DNA from: Rhodospirillaceae bacterium TMED167
GTDB lineage: Bacteria > Pseudomonadota > Alphaproteobacteria > Rhodospirillales_A > UBA2165
Length of the DNA stretch: 8,929 nt
Assembly: GCA_002170915.1 (NCBI GenBank)
Contig: NHHQ01000155.1
Location: 2,112-11,040, forward strand
Reading direction: 5' to 3'
Shown here: positions 1-7,115 of the stretch, in pieces
Position numbering within the stretch: the stretch's first letter is position 1
Layout of the letters: the number at the start of each line of letters is the position of its first letter
Translations under genes and position numbers: made by a program
Notes under the pieces: generated by a model
What the model saw: only the letters and a program-made list of their open reading frames with translations
The model's database searches: none
What the model was told of the DNA's origin: nothing

Positions 1-30
1 AATTGTTTTAGATCGGCGCTGTCCACCGGG

Positions 31-951
31 TCATGCCCCCGCCGAAGCGAGCTCCGATTTGACCTCTTTCAAAATCCGATTGGCTTCGCTGCCTTCAATT
101 TTCTGAATATCATCCTGGTATTTTAACAATGTCCCCAAAGTGTCGTTAACGGTCTCCGGATCAAGAGACAGGCAATCGAGCTGAGTCAATGCATGCGCCC
201 AATCGATGGTTTCAGCAACGCCTGGCAGCTTGAAGAGGTCCATGTCCCGTAAATTTTGCACGAACCTAACGACCTCAGCCGAGAGCGTTTCCGACGCGCT
301 CGGCGCTTTCACTTTCAATATTTCGAGCTCTTGTTCGGCACCAGGATAATCCACCCAGTGATAGAAGCAGCGGCGCTTCAATGCATCATGAATTTCTCGC
401 GTGCGGTTGGACGTAATGATCACAAGCGGGGGCTCCTGAGCAGCGATTGTGCCGAGTTCAGGGATGGTAACCTGGAAATCTGACAAAACCTCTAAAAGAT
501 ACGCTTCAAAAGGCTCATCCGTCCGGTCCAATTCGTCGATGAGCAGCACAGGTGGTCCGCCCGGATGTTCCTCCAAAGCCTGGAGAAGTGGCCGTTTAAT
601 CATAAAGTCATTGCTGAAGAGATCGGATTCCAGGTTGTCCCGGTCGCGATCACCCGATGCTTCCGCCATGCGTATTTCCAGCATCTGACGGGAGTAATTC
701 CATTCATAAACAGCGGTGGTGACATCCAACCCTTCGTAACATTGTAACCGAAGTAGCTTCCGACCCAACGTTGCAGAGAGCACCTTGGCGATTTCGGTTT
801 TACCGACGCCGGCCTCTCCCTCAAGAAATAGCGGTCTTCCCAAGCTTAAGGAGAGGTATAGCGCTGTTGAAAGGCTTCGATTGGCGAGGTAGCCGCCGGA
901 CCGTAAGAGCGTTTCCGTGGCTTCCACAGATGTGGGGAGTTCTGACTTCAT
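31..951 (-). CDS. MoxR/CoxD-type AAA+ ATPase
   Basis: This 306-residue protein is an AAA+ ATPase of the MoxR family, closest in feel to CoxD-like members. Such ATPases act as chaperones that insert cofactors into, or activate, partner enzymes, usually with a von Willebrand factor A (CoxE-like) protein encoded next to them. Visible motifs are Walker A GEAGVGKT at residues 45-52, Walker B LLIDELDR at about 136-143, sensor-1 asparagine in ITSNRTRE near residue 182, and an arginine-finger-like pair in LKRRC at 193-194. The CYEGLD..A.YEWNY stretch at about 71-86 is typical of the CoxD branch. The N-terminus fits the family, but the best Shine-Dalgarno match (GGAG, 965-968) is a rather long 13 bases from the ATG. 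The VWA partner would lie beyond position 1 and is not visible, so the client enzyme is unknown. Confidence 0.9.
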   Translation of the reverse strand: MKSELPTSVEATETLLRSGGYLANRSLSTALYLSLSLGRPLFLEGEAGVGKTEIAKVLSATLGRKLLRLQCYEGLDVTTAVYEWNYSRQMLEIRMAEASGDRDRDNLESDLFSNDFMIKRPLLQALEEHPGGPPVLLIDELDRTDEPFEAYLLEVLSDFQVTIPELGTIAAQEPPLVIITSNRTREIHDALKRRCFYHWVDYPGAEQELEILKVKAPSASETLSAEVVRFVQNLRDMDLFKLPGVAETIDWAHALTQLDCLSLDPETVNDTLGTLLKYQDDIQKIEGSEANRILKEVKSELASAGA

Positions 952-1064
952 CTACTTATGTAGTCTCCATGTAGTAAAACGCCAGGACCATAGGAAACCG
1001 CGCCAAGGAAGTCCATCGACTTAACTTCATGAGATGTTGAGGCTCCCAGGATGCCGAGCCTGCG

Positions 1065-1382
1065 CGATGAGAGGCTATCGCCAAAGGCATCAAAACAGGC
1101 CCCAGGCCACGACGAACAAGCCATGCGCGACCCCATTTCGGTCTCAGGGACGGGTTATCCGCAGCCGGTGACAGCCCTCCGAGGGATCTCGCCTATGAAT
1201 AGGAGGGCAACAATGCAGAAGCCCTTTTCTACATAGACGGTGCTTTCCTGCATTATCCAGATGACCCTGATAGTTTGTATTTCAAAGTGGTCATCCTGGA
1301 GAATTTAGACCGTAAACGGAATGCTCGAGACTGCTTCAGAAGAGTTCTTGTAATCCAAACCAGTCATGCTGCAGTTTCCTAA
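1065..1382 (+). pseudogene. Decayed TPR-repeat protein remnant
   Basis: No intact gene exists here, but one plus-strand frame reads as a tetratricopeptide repeat. From 1203 to 1379 there is an open stretch of 59 codons without a proper start, ending at TAA 1380-1382. Its core, beginning SLYFKVVILENLDRKR and continuing NARDCFRRVLVIQTSH, aligns without gaps to a TPR unit: hydrophobic positions of helix A, then Ala, Phe and the closing helix. The usual Gly, second Ala and Pro positions have drifted. The preceding PDDPDS linker is also TPR-like. Upstream in the same frame is LAYE, then an in-frame TAG at 1200-1202. Further TPR-like pieces (EAIAKGIK from about 1065; KQAPGHDE in another frame near 1095-1120) suggest frameshifts. 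It converges on serA. The family call rests on pattern matching by eye; the left boundary is approximate. Confidence 0.45.
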
Positions 1383-1435
1383 GGAGTCACTGACGAAAGT
1401 GCCGGAGATAGCATCGGATAGGCACAATAGCCGCC

Positions 1436-1461
1436 GCGTCAAAAAACCAGAGGCTTGACGC
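1436..1461 (-). repeat. Stem-loop at the 3' end of serA
   Basis: A perfect 7-base inverted repeat (GCGTCAA and TTGACGC, 12 bases apart) spans the serA stop codon at 1439-1441. On the serA transcript the loop side contains GCC-UCU-GG followed by six U residues, so a smaller nested hairpin is possible. There is no U tract after the outer stem, so it is not a canonical intrinsic terminator. It may protect the mRNA 3' end or be fortuitous. Confidence 0.35.
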
Positions 1462-3016
1462 TCACCACATTGGGCAGGCCACGTACCTGATCCGCGATTT
1501 GATCCGATACCGGCCCATCGGTCTCGATCAACGCAATCGCATCACCGCCGACATTGTCTCGTCCCAGGTTAAAAGTCGCGATATTAATTCCTGCCTCTCC
1601 GAGCACCGAGCCCAAACTTCCGATGAGTCCTGGCTTATCCTCATTGGTGATATAGACCATGTTGGGACCAAGCTGGGCGTCCATGGAAATCCCTTTTATT
1701 TCCACAAGGCGGGGGCTGTCGCCATGGGACAACGTGCCGGCGATGCTTCGGGTCTGCTGCTCTGTGGTTACCGTCAATTTGATCAGCGTCTGAAAATTAT
1801 CGAGAGTCTCGCACGTCGCTTCCGTGACCTCGATGTTTCGTTCCCGCGCCAAGGTTGGGGCACTCACCATATTAACGGACTCTAAAAGCGGCGATAGGAG
1901 GCCCTGGAGCACCACCGCGGTCAATGGTTTTGTGTTCAAGTCAGAAACATGTCCGCAATAGTCAATTTGAATTTTTTTGATCGCCGTCTCCGTTACCTGA
2001 CCCGCAAAGCTACCAAGTTGTTCAGCCAGTTTCATGTAGGGTGCGAGCTTCGGCGAATCCTCCGCGCTCACTGAAGGCATGTTAAGGGCATTGAGCACGG
2101 CACCGGTTAGAAGATAGTCTGCCATCTGTTCCGCCACCTGAATCGCGACGTTGACCTGTGCTTCATTGGTGGAGGCGCCAAGATGGGGGGTTGCGACAAC
2201 CTTTTCATGGCCAAACAGAACATTTTCCTTGGCTGGTTCTTCTGCGAACACATCCACCGCAGCACCACCAACCTTTCCGCTGTCCAACGCAGCTTTGAGA
2301 TCATCCTCCACAATCAAGCCACCACGGGCACAGTTAATGATTCGGACACCGTCCTTCATTTTAGTGATAGAGCCAGCATTGATGATACCTTTGGTTGCAT
2401 CAGTTATGGGGGTGTGTAGACTGATGAAGTCGGCACGGGCGAATAGCTGATCCAGATTCACTTTATCCACGCCAATTTCCAAGGCACGTTCCGGCGACAA
2501 GAAAGGGTCATACGCTGCCACTTTCATTTTTACCCCGAGAGCCCGATCGGCGACGATGGAGCCGATATTCCCGCACCCCACGATACCGAGCGTTTTGCCA
2601 TAGAGTTCAACACCCATAAATTTGGACTTTTCCCACTTTCCGGCGTGGGTCGACGCACTCGCTTGAGGAATATCCCGGGCGAGAGCAAATATCATGGCAA
2701 TGGCATGTTCAGCCGTGGTAATGGAATTTCCAAATGGCGTATTCATCACCACTACCCCCTTCGCGGAAGCCGCCGGAATGTCAATATTATCAACGCCGAT
2801 TCCGGCCCGACCAATAACTTTCAGGGTGTCGGCAGCCTCAAGAATTTCCGCCGTTGCTTTGGTGGCGGAGCGGACGGCCAGACCGTCATATTTTCCGATA
2901 CAGGATTTTAGGTCTTCGGGCGTCATGTCCGTGATGACATCAACATCCACTCCGCGTTCTACAAATATCTCTTCGGCGCGCGGGCTCATACTGTCAGAAA
3001 TCAGTACCTTCGTCAT
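1439..3016 (-). CDS. serA: D-3-phosphoglycerate dehydrogenase
   Basis: SerA catalyses the first step of cytosolic serine synthesis, the NAD-dependent oxidation of 3-phosphoglycerate to 3-phosphohydroxypyruvate. The product is 525 residues, the long form with substrate-binding, Rossmann, ASB and ACT domains. Visible features are the Rossmann glycines GCGNIG near 147-152, catalytic Arg231 in CARGG, Glu in AEEP near 259-260, catalytic His278 in TPHLG, an ASB-like region at about 315-445, and a C-terminal ACT domain from about 452 (NEDKPGLIG). In this family the ACT domain often binds serine for feedback inhibition; whether that holds here is not readable from sequence. The frame is open 21 codons further upstream, but that would overlap serC and lacks the family N-terminus. 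The ATG at 3014-3016 follows an AAGGA-type site and gives the expected MTKVLISD start. It is 17 bases downstream of serC and co-transcribed with it. Confidence 0.97.
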   Translation of the reverse strand: MTKVLISDSMSPRAEEIFVERGVDVDVITDMTPEDLKSCIGKYDGLAVRSATKATAEILEAADTLKVIGRAGIGVDNIDIPAASAKGVVVMNTPFGNSITTAEHAIAMIFALARDIPQASASTHAGKWEKSKFMGVELYGKTLGIVGCGNIGSIVADRALGVKMKVAAYDPFLSPERALEIGVDKVNLDQLFARADFISLHTPITDATKGIINAGSITKMKDGVRIINCARGGLIVEDDLKAALDSGKVGGAAVDVFAEEPAKENVLFGHEKVVATPHLGASTNEAQVNVAIQVAEQMADYLLTGAVLNALNMPSVSAEDSPKLAPYMKLAEQLGSFAGQVTETAIKKIQIDYCGHVSDLNTKPLTAVVLQGLLSPLLESVNMVSAPTLARERNIEVTEATCETLDNFQTLIKLTVTTEQQTRSIAGTLSHGDSPRLVEIKGISMDAQLGPNMVYITNEDKPGLIGSLGSVLGEAGINIATFNLGRDNVGGDAIALIETDGPVSDQIADQVRGLPNVVSVKPLVF

Positions 3017-3033
3017 TTCATTATCCTTGAATT

Positions 3034-4209
3034 TTAGTTTTGGGGGGCGACTTCGGATTGCGTAACGGCAATAGCCCAATCGAGCCAGGGCGTCAGCGCT
3101 TCCAAATCATCAGATTCAATTGTCGCACCTGCCCAGATCCGTAGCCCGGGAGGCGCATCCCGATAGGCATCCAAATCATATGCAATACCCTCGGCATTTA
3201 GGAGGGTGCTGATACGTTTTGCAGCCTTGGCTTGGGTATCTACGTCAAGATCAAGGAACCAAGGTGCTACGATCTTGATACACACGGAGGTACTGGAAAG
3301 CGTCGCCGGATCAGTGGCTAGGAAATCGACACTTTTAGAGTTTTCCACCCACCGAGATAATACGGATAAGTTCGCTTCAGATCGGGCGATCAACGTTTTC
3401 AATCCGCCAATGCTTTCAGCCCAATTAAGACCGTCCAGGGCGTCTTCGACACAGAGCATAGAAGGCGTATTGATGGTAGCCGCCCTAAACACGCCTTCGA
3501 TGAGCTTGCCACCGGACGTCAATCGGAAAATTTTCGGAATGGGCCAAGACGGTGTGTGACTTTCCAGCCGTTCAACAGCCCGGGGACCAAGGATTAGAAT
3601 TCCGTGTTGCGCCTCTCCTCCCATAACTTTTTGCCAGGAGTAGGTGACCACATCGAGCTTGTCCCACGGCAGGTCCATCGCAAAGGCCGCTGAGGTGGCA
3701 TCACAGATTGTAAGGCCTTCCCGTTTGGCCGAAATCCAATCTCCATTGGGCACCCTGACACCAGAAGTCGTGCCGTTCCAGGTGAACACCACATCCCGGC
3801 TAAAATCTACCGCGCCAAGATCCGGGAGGTCACCATAGCTGGCTTCCATGGTTCGGGTGTCCTCTAGCTTTAGCTGTTTCACCACGTCGGTGACCCAGCC
3901 TTTACCGAAGCTCTCCCAGGTCAGCATATCGATGCCACGTGCGCCCAGCAGGGACCACAAAGCCATCTCAACGGCGCCGGTATCGGAGGCAGCCACAATA
4001 CCTATCCGGTGGTTGTCAGGAATCCCCAGAACATCTCTTGTTTTATCAATGACAAGCTGAATTCTGGCCTTGCCTTCCTTGGATCGGTGTGAACGTCCAA
4101 GGACAGCATTAGACAACACCGATGGCTTCCAACCAGGTCGCTTGGCACAAGGTCCAGAAGAAAAATTGGGGTTGATCGTGCGGGTGTCCGGCTTCGCGGG
4201 TAAGGTCAT
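3034..4209 (-). CDS. serC: Phosphoserine aminotransferase
   Basis: SerC is a PLP-dependent enzyme of the aspartate aminotransferase fold (class V). It converts 3-phosphohydroxypyruvate and glutamate to phosphoserine and 2-oxoglutarate, the second step of serine synthesis. The 391-residue product begins with the [15 protein letters not shown] stretch typical of the alphaproteobacterial/Methanosarcina-type SerC. The PLP-binding lysine is Lys194 in [13 protein letters not shown]; Asp170 in CDATSAAF is the expected partner of the PLP ring nitrogen; GRSHRS at 38-43 and TWNGTTSG at 143-150 are phosphate and substrate contacts of the family. The ATG at 4207-4209 is preceded by GGGAG at a normal distance. 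That site is partly inside the last hairpin of the leader, which points to translational control. serA follows after a short gap. The next pathway enzyme, SerB, is not in this window. Confidence 0.97.
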   Translation of the reverse strand: MTLPAKPDTRTINPNFSSGPCAKRPGWKPSVLSNAVLGRSHRSKEGKARIQLVIDKTRDVLGIPDNHRIGIVAASDTGAVEMALWSLLGARGIDMLTWESFGKGWVTDVVKQLKLEDTRTMEASYGDLPDLGAVDFSRDVVFTWNGTTSGVRVPNGDWISAKREGLTICDATSAAFAMDLPWDKLDVVTYSWQKVMGGEAQHGILILGPRAVERLESHTPSWPIPKIFRLTSGGKLIEGVFRAATINTPSMLCVEDALDGLNWAESIGGLKTLIARSEANLSVLSRWVENSKSVDFLATDPATLSSTSVCIKIVAPWFLDLDVDTQAKAAKRISTLLNAEGIAYDLDAYRDAPPGLRIWAGATIESDDLEALTPWLDWAIAVTQSEVAPQN

Positions 4210-4215
4210 TTATGT

Positions 4216-4270
4216 CTCCCATCCTTACAGATGAGTCGCGGCCCGTTGGGGGACCGTGGCCCGCAAAATA
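4216..4270 (-). ncRNA. serC leader RNA (candidate)
   Basis: Two hairpins lie directly upstream of serC. The first (4238-4264) pairs GCGGGCC with GGCCGC with one bulged G. The second (4218-4235) pairs CUCAUC with GAUGGG around a UGUAAG loop, and its 3' side runs into the serC Shine-Dalgarno GGGAG. This matches the published description of the serC element found by comparative genomics in Alphaproteobacteria (Corbino et al. 2005; Rfam serC), whose last stem overlaps the ribosome binding site of serC in serC-serA operons. The pairing is seen directly; the family assignment is from memory of that description. Its ligand or mechanism is, as far as I know, not established. Confidence 0.78.
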
Positions 4271-4297
4271 TCTACAGTCAATCGCCTTGCCCGTCAA
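4269..4297 (-). promoter_or_regulatory. Putative sigma-70 promoter of serC-serA
   Basis: A TTGACG -35 match (4292-4297, 5 of 6 to consensus) is followed after exactly 17 bases by TAGATA (4269-4274), a weak -10; GATATT overlaps it with a 19-base spacer. Transcription would start a few bases further, at the foot of the first leader hairpin, as expected for a short 5' leader. The fit between promoter, start and RNA structure raises confidence beyond the motif match alone. Confidence 0.55.
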
Positions 4298-4565
4298 ACG
4301 AGATCAGACCCGACCAGTTCGAGAATATTTTCCGATGGCAAAATCATAATAGGGAAGGTTCAGGGAGCAATGGAGCAACCATTAAAGGCGGGAGACTGGC
4401 GCAGCATTCCAATTTAACCGATTGGAAACGACCCCATAACTGAACGGCCGTCAATCTTTAACTATGTGAATTTATCTTGATGGGGCACGTAAAAATATAT
4501 GCCAATTCTTCTATTATAAGTCGTGAGGTTATTACTAAATTTCTGCAATTATCCTCGGCCGGGTA
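4298..4565. other. Gap with no gene seen
   Basis: This stretch lies between the serC promoter and the receiver remnant. It is relatively AT-rich around 4440-4550. Reading all frames gave no protein-like segment. It could contain the promoter of the now-broken plus-strand receiver gene, but no convincing -35/-10 pair was identified. Confidence 0.5.
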
Positions 4566-4948
4566 ATAAGCGCAGGATCAAGAGAAGACCACTCTAAGTC
4601 ATCGCCTAGCATACTGCTTATCAAGAGTGGCAACGATATTTCAAATATCATCCGCTTTCTTCTGAAGGAAATTTCGGATGTTACCGTAGCTCAGAACATT
4701 TCTCACGCGAGACAGTACTTGTTGAGTAGAGCCTTCGGTTTTGTCATTTGGAGCTTCTTCCTCCAGACGGTCAAAATGAGGCAATCATTTCACACCTGTA
4801 ATGTTAAGATGTCTCACAAACGCTGGTGATCGGCTTTTTAGGAGACGGTGCCTCTCAAGCGATCGTAGACAAAATGCAATCGTCTCTAATCAACTCGCAT
4901 AAACCGAGGGCAAAAATTTTCGCGATCGTGGAATCGATGCGTAAGCGC
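4566..4948 (+). pseudogene. Broken response-regulator receiver domain
   Basis: The plus strand reads as a CheY-like receiver domain split over two frames. Frame one gives ILLIKSGNDISNIIRFLL from 4611, then LKEISDVTVAQNISHARQYL and GFVIWSFFL. At about 4761-4765 one base appears lost from CTCC(C)AG, and the next frame continues LPPDGQNEAIISHL. It then meets TAA at 4799-4801 and 4805-4807, and resumes LVIGFLGDGASQAIVDKM, INSHKPRAKIF and VESMRK. Order and spacing fit beta1, helix 1, beta3, the LP loop, beta4 and the conserved Lys-Pro of a domain of about 115 residues. The acidic pair after beta1 reads Lys-Ser and the phospho-accepting Asp reads Ser (VIWSFF). The probable original start at 4566-4568 is ATA. 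The gene appears non-functional, was probably a single-domain regulator, and is divergent from serC. Confidence 0.7.
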
Positions 4949-4988
4949 AGGCGATCAAACTGGTCCTGCAGGGAAAACGCGCCGGATC

Positions 4989-5801
4989 TTAATGAAATGC
5001 CGCGAGATATTCTTCGCGCCGATCTCGTACCCGATCTCGAATACGCTCGCCACAGGTCGCCATATCAGCCTTATCTTTGTTTTTGAGCGCGTTCTCAACC
5101 GCCACCCTAAAACTTGGGCGTCGGCGCGCACGTTCCCACCAGGCAGCCACCAGGGGCAGATTCTGAATCCAAATGGGTAACAGCGTGAGATAGTGAAGGC
5201 GGGCAATATAGGGCGAGAGGCTTATGTCCGCCAAAGTGTAGTTATCTCCGAGCAGCCAGTCTCCTCCACCCGCCAACGCGGTCTCCATGTTCTTGAATAA
5301 CTTTTCATAATCGGCGATACCTTCGAGCACATATTGAGAATCGACGCCCTCTTTAAAAACTGACATATACCGCGCTCGACGCTCAGGGTTACCCACGTTC
5401 TGGAATCGAGTTTCCCGTTGCTCGGGCGACATGCTTTCCATTTTCTCACGAAAAATAGCCGAAAAGCTCAGTTCGCGGGTTGCTTCGAATATGCCCTCGT
5501 CAATCGCCTTACTCCAAAGCCGAAGTTCTGTTTTTTTTAATGGCTCTTCTGGCATAAGCCGCGGAGACGGAAACACTTCGTCCAGATACTCACAAATGAG
5601 CGTGGACTCTATGATAATGCTTCCATCATGGTCCAGCGTTGGGACCACGCCCTTCGGATTTATTTTCAGGTATTCAGGGTCGTATTGTTCATTTTTGAAC
5701 AGATTAATTTCATATACATCAAAATCGAGGCCCTTCTCATCCAAAGTCATCAGAACCTTTTGGGTGCAAATGGAGTTTCCAGCCTTATAGAGATTCAACA
5801 T
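4989..5801 (-). CDS. Glutathione S-transferase family protein
   Basis: This 270-residue cytosolic protein has the GST fold: an N-terminal thioredoxin-like domain (about 1-80) and an alpha-helical C-terminal domain (about 90-240). Visible motifs are NSICTQKV at 9-16, where Ser10 or Cys12 is in the position of the catalytic residue, the cis-proline loop GVVPTL at 51-56, the glutathione-binding Glu65-Ser66 in IESTLICEYL, and the helix-capping GDNYTLADI at 185-193. The segments after that loop (ESTLICEYLDEVFP, LRLWSKAIDE) recall LigF-type beta-etherases, but LigF function is not shown. An extra charged tail (about 241-270, rich in Arg, Lys and Glu) follows the usual fold end. The ATG is preceded by AAGGA at good spacing. 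A Crp/Fnr regulator lies 116 bases upstream in the same direction. Substrate unknown. Confidence 0.9.
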   Translation of the reverse strand: MLNLYKAGNSICTQKVLMTLDEKGLDFDVYEINLFKNEQYDPEYLKINPKGVVPTLDHDGSIIIESTLICEYLDEVFPSPRLMPEEPLKKTELRLWSKAIDEGIFEATRELSFSAIFREKMESMSPEQRETRFQNVGNPERRARYMSVFKEGVDSQYVLEGIADYEKLFKNMETALAGGGDWLLGDNYTLADISLSPYIARLHYLTLLPIWIQNLPLVAAWWERARRRPSFRVAVENALKNKDKADMATCGERIRDRVRDRREEYLAAFH

Positions 5802-5841
5802 GTTAATGTTCCTTCAACGGATCCATCGGGACACGTTAATA

Positions 5842-5851
5842 ACGATATCGT
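5842..5851. promoter_or_regulatory. 10-bp palindrome upstream of the GST gene
   Basis: ACGATATCGT is a perfect 10-base palindrome 40 bases upstream of the GST start codon. The wider CACG...CGTG arms (from 5832 to about 5852) make the region partly symmetric. The place suits an operator, but a 10-base palindrome also arises by chance. Confidence 0.25.
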
Positions 5852-5917
5852 GGCTTACTGAGCACAGGGAAACATTCTTTGAGATAACTTCTGACTAAAT
5901 ACATAACTGATCCAGCT

Positions 5918-6619
5918 CTATTTATCTTGATCTAAAATTTGCGCCAGTTTGTCGCCGTCGTTCACGGTTACCCAGCCGGTTTCGTTCTTGATAAAGCCAA
6001 GATCAGACCAATTCATCAGCTCATTTTCCACAACGCTTCGAGCAACTCCCATCATCGCGATGAGATCTTCCTTCGACACCCGGATGGAGATATTCACACC
6101 CGTGGAGGAGGACGATCCGCTGTTGCTCAGATACAAAAGACGTTTGGCCAGCCGATGCCGGAGATCAAGATAACTAAAGTCCTCAAGCAACGCATTGGTA
6201 TGACGGATGCGACTACAAACAATCTTCAACAGATCAATGCAAAGCTCTGGGTTCTCAAGCAAAATTGGGACAAATGAGCTTCGGTGAACCTCAAGGATCT
6301 CGGTTTCCTCGGCAGCATCGGCATTTGCCGATCGCTCATGGCCATCAATAAGTGCGATCTCGCCAAAGACGTCACCGTCCGCTAAATTTGCGAAGGTAAC
6401 ATCGTCGCCCCCGGTTGACGGTGAGGAGACACGCACAACACCTTTTACAATCACCATCATGGTCTCCGCACTATCGCCTTTGCGAAAAATGATATCGTCG
6501 GCATCATAGTGAACGGATTTGGTTTCCTGAACGATGCGATCGAGCGCTGTCTCCGGAAGGTGTCGTAGCAGAAAGTGTTCTGCCAATAGTGATTTTTTAT
6601 CGGTTGTGGATAATTGCAT
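5918..6619 (-). CDS. Crp/Fnr-family transcriptional regulator
   Basis: The 233-residue protein has the two-domain Crp/Fnr architecture. A cyclic-nucleotide-binding-type beta barrel spans about 15-125, with the phosphate-cassette-like GEIALIDGHERSA at 86-98. A dimerisation helix lies at about 125-150, and a winged helix-turn-helix at about 175-220 (SKEDLIAMMG then VARSVVENELMNW). The Arg of HERSA and Glu87 match the residues that hold the cyclic phosphate and ribose in CRP, so cAMP or cGMP binding is possible. There is no N-terminal cysteine cluster, so it is not an Fnr-type iron-sulfur sensor. The recognition helix reads ARSVVENEL where many relatives have SREtVsR-type residues, so DNA specificity may differ. 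A GAGGGA site precedes the ATG. The GST gene is downstream and may be regulated or co-transcribed. Ligand and targets are not known. Confidence 0.92.
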   Translation of the reverse strand: MQLSTTDKKSLLAEHFLLRHLPETALDRIVQETKSVHYDADDIIFRKGDSAETMMVIVKGVVRVSSPSTGGDDVTFANLADGDVFGEIALIDGHERSANADAAEETEILEVHRSSFVPILLENPELCIDLLKIVCSRIRHTNALLEDFSYLDLRHRLAKRLLYLSNSGSSSSTGVNISIRVSKEDLIAMMGVARSVVENELMNWSDLGFIKNETGWVTVNDGDKLAQILDQDK

Positions 6620-6804
6620 ATGACGAGTCCCTCTCTTTGTTCCGGTATTATTATCACCGGCGATAGTTGTTTATATATTAGCGGGTCATGTAGCGCGAGG
6701 AAACACGCTGAGAAATTGAGTTAGTTTCCGGCCCCCTACGCTCAAGCATGCTGTACCGGCCAAGGGACAACGCATGAGATAATCATTCGCCTCCGGGATT
6801 GATG

Positions 6805-6836
6805 CCAGTTGAGAGGGGCTATAATCATGCAACTGG
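6805..6836. repeat. Inverted repeat enclosing a TATAAT box
   Basis: CCAGTTG at 6805-6811 and its reverse complement CAACTGG at 6830-6836 flank an 18-base centre. Inside is a perfect TATAAT at 6820-6825 on the plus strand. The nearest -35-like TTGATG is only 15 bases upstream. The layout resembles an operator over a promoter, yet no intact plus-strand gene follows. Confidence 0.4.
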
Positions 6837-7042
6837 GTTGAAAGGCAATAGGGGGGGCAAGGGCGGAATTGGCGTCAAACAACACGGCCACTGCAAAAGC
6901 CTCTACTGAACATTTAGCTCACGCCCGATGCCGAGAGGGATCTGCGTAAACAGGACCGACGCCCCATGGCGCTGATGACTGAGGCAGGCTGCAATCTACA
7001 TGGAAATCTAGGGGGCCACACCGGCAGTATATTCAGACTTTC

Positions 7043-7058
7043 CTTTTCCATGGAAAAG
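7043..7058. repeat. Perfect 16-bp palindrome
   Basis: CTTTTCCATGGAAAAG reads the same on both strands, with no central spacer. It sits 57 bases past the dehydrogenase stop codon. Having no loop and no U tract it is not terminator-like; a dimeric protein site is the more natural reading. The sequence itself is certain, the function is not. Confidence 0.5.
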
Positions 7059-7115
7059 CTATTAACGGCCCGGCCTCCCGAGCAGAGTTCTTGCGGGACG
7101 GGTTCGCGGTAGGCG

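Larger units (their letters stand above)
6620..7115. other. Gene-free interval with inverted repeats
   Basis: Almost 500 bases separate the Crp/Fnr gene from the dehydrogenase stop codon. The Crp/Fnr promoter should lie at 6640-6710; TTTCCT and TAATAT with a 17-base spacer (minus strand, about 6678-6706) is only a weak candidate. Reading all frames gave one mildly protein-like plus-strand stretch at about 6919-7110, without a recognised family. Two inverted repeats are listed separately. No strong intrinsic terminator for the dehydrogenase operon was found. Confidence 0.5.

Noticed and set aside
1..30. A possible start of a VWA (CoxE-like) gene after the MoxR stop, from ATG 32-34 or GTG 23-25
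   Set aside because: The ATG frame ends after eight codons and the GTG frame has too few codons before the window edge to recognise.
1201..1236. AGGAGG followed by ATG at 1213, resembling a strong gene start
   Set aside because: The frame stops after seven codons; the surrounding bases are better read as the decayed TPR frame.
3017..3079. A 21-codon upstream extension of serA in the same frame
   Set aside because: It overlaps the end of serC, lacks a family-like N-terminus and has no better ribosome site; the ATG at 3014-3016 fits both the ribosome site and the usual SerA start.
4826..5086. A plus-strand frame of 86 codons overlapping the end of the GST gene
   Set aside because: Its first half is the tail of the broken receiver domain and its second half is the antisense of the GST gene; it is not a separate gene.
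6919..7110. A plus-strand stretch with segments such as RDLRKQDRRPMALMTEAG
   Set aside because: It looks mildly protein-like, but no family was recognised, no start with a ribosome site was found, and an open frame of this length is expected by chance.
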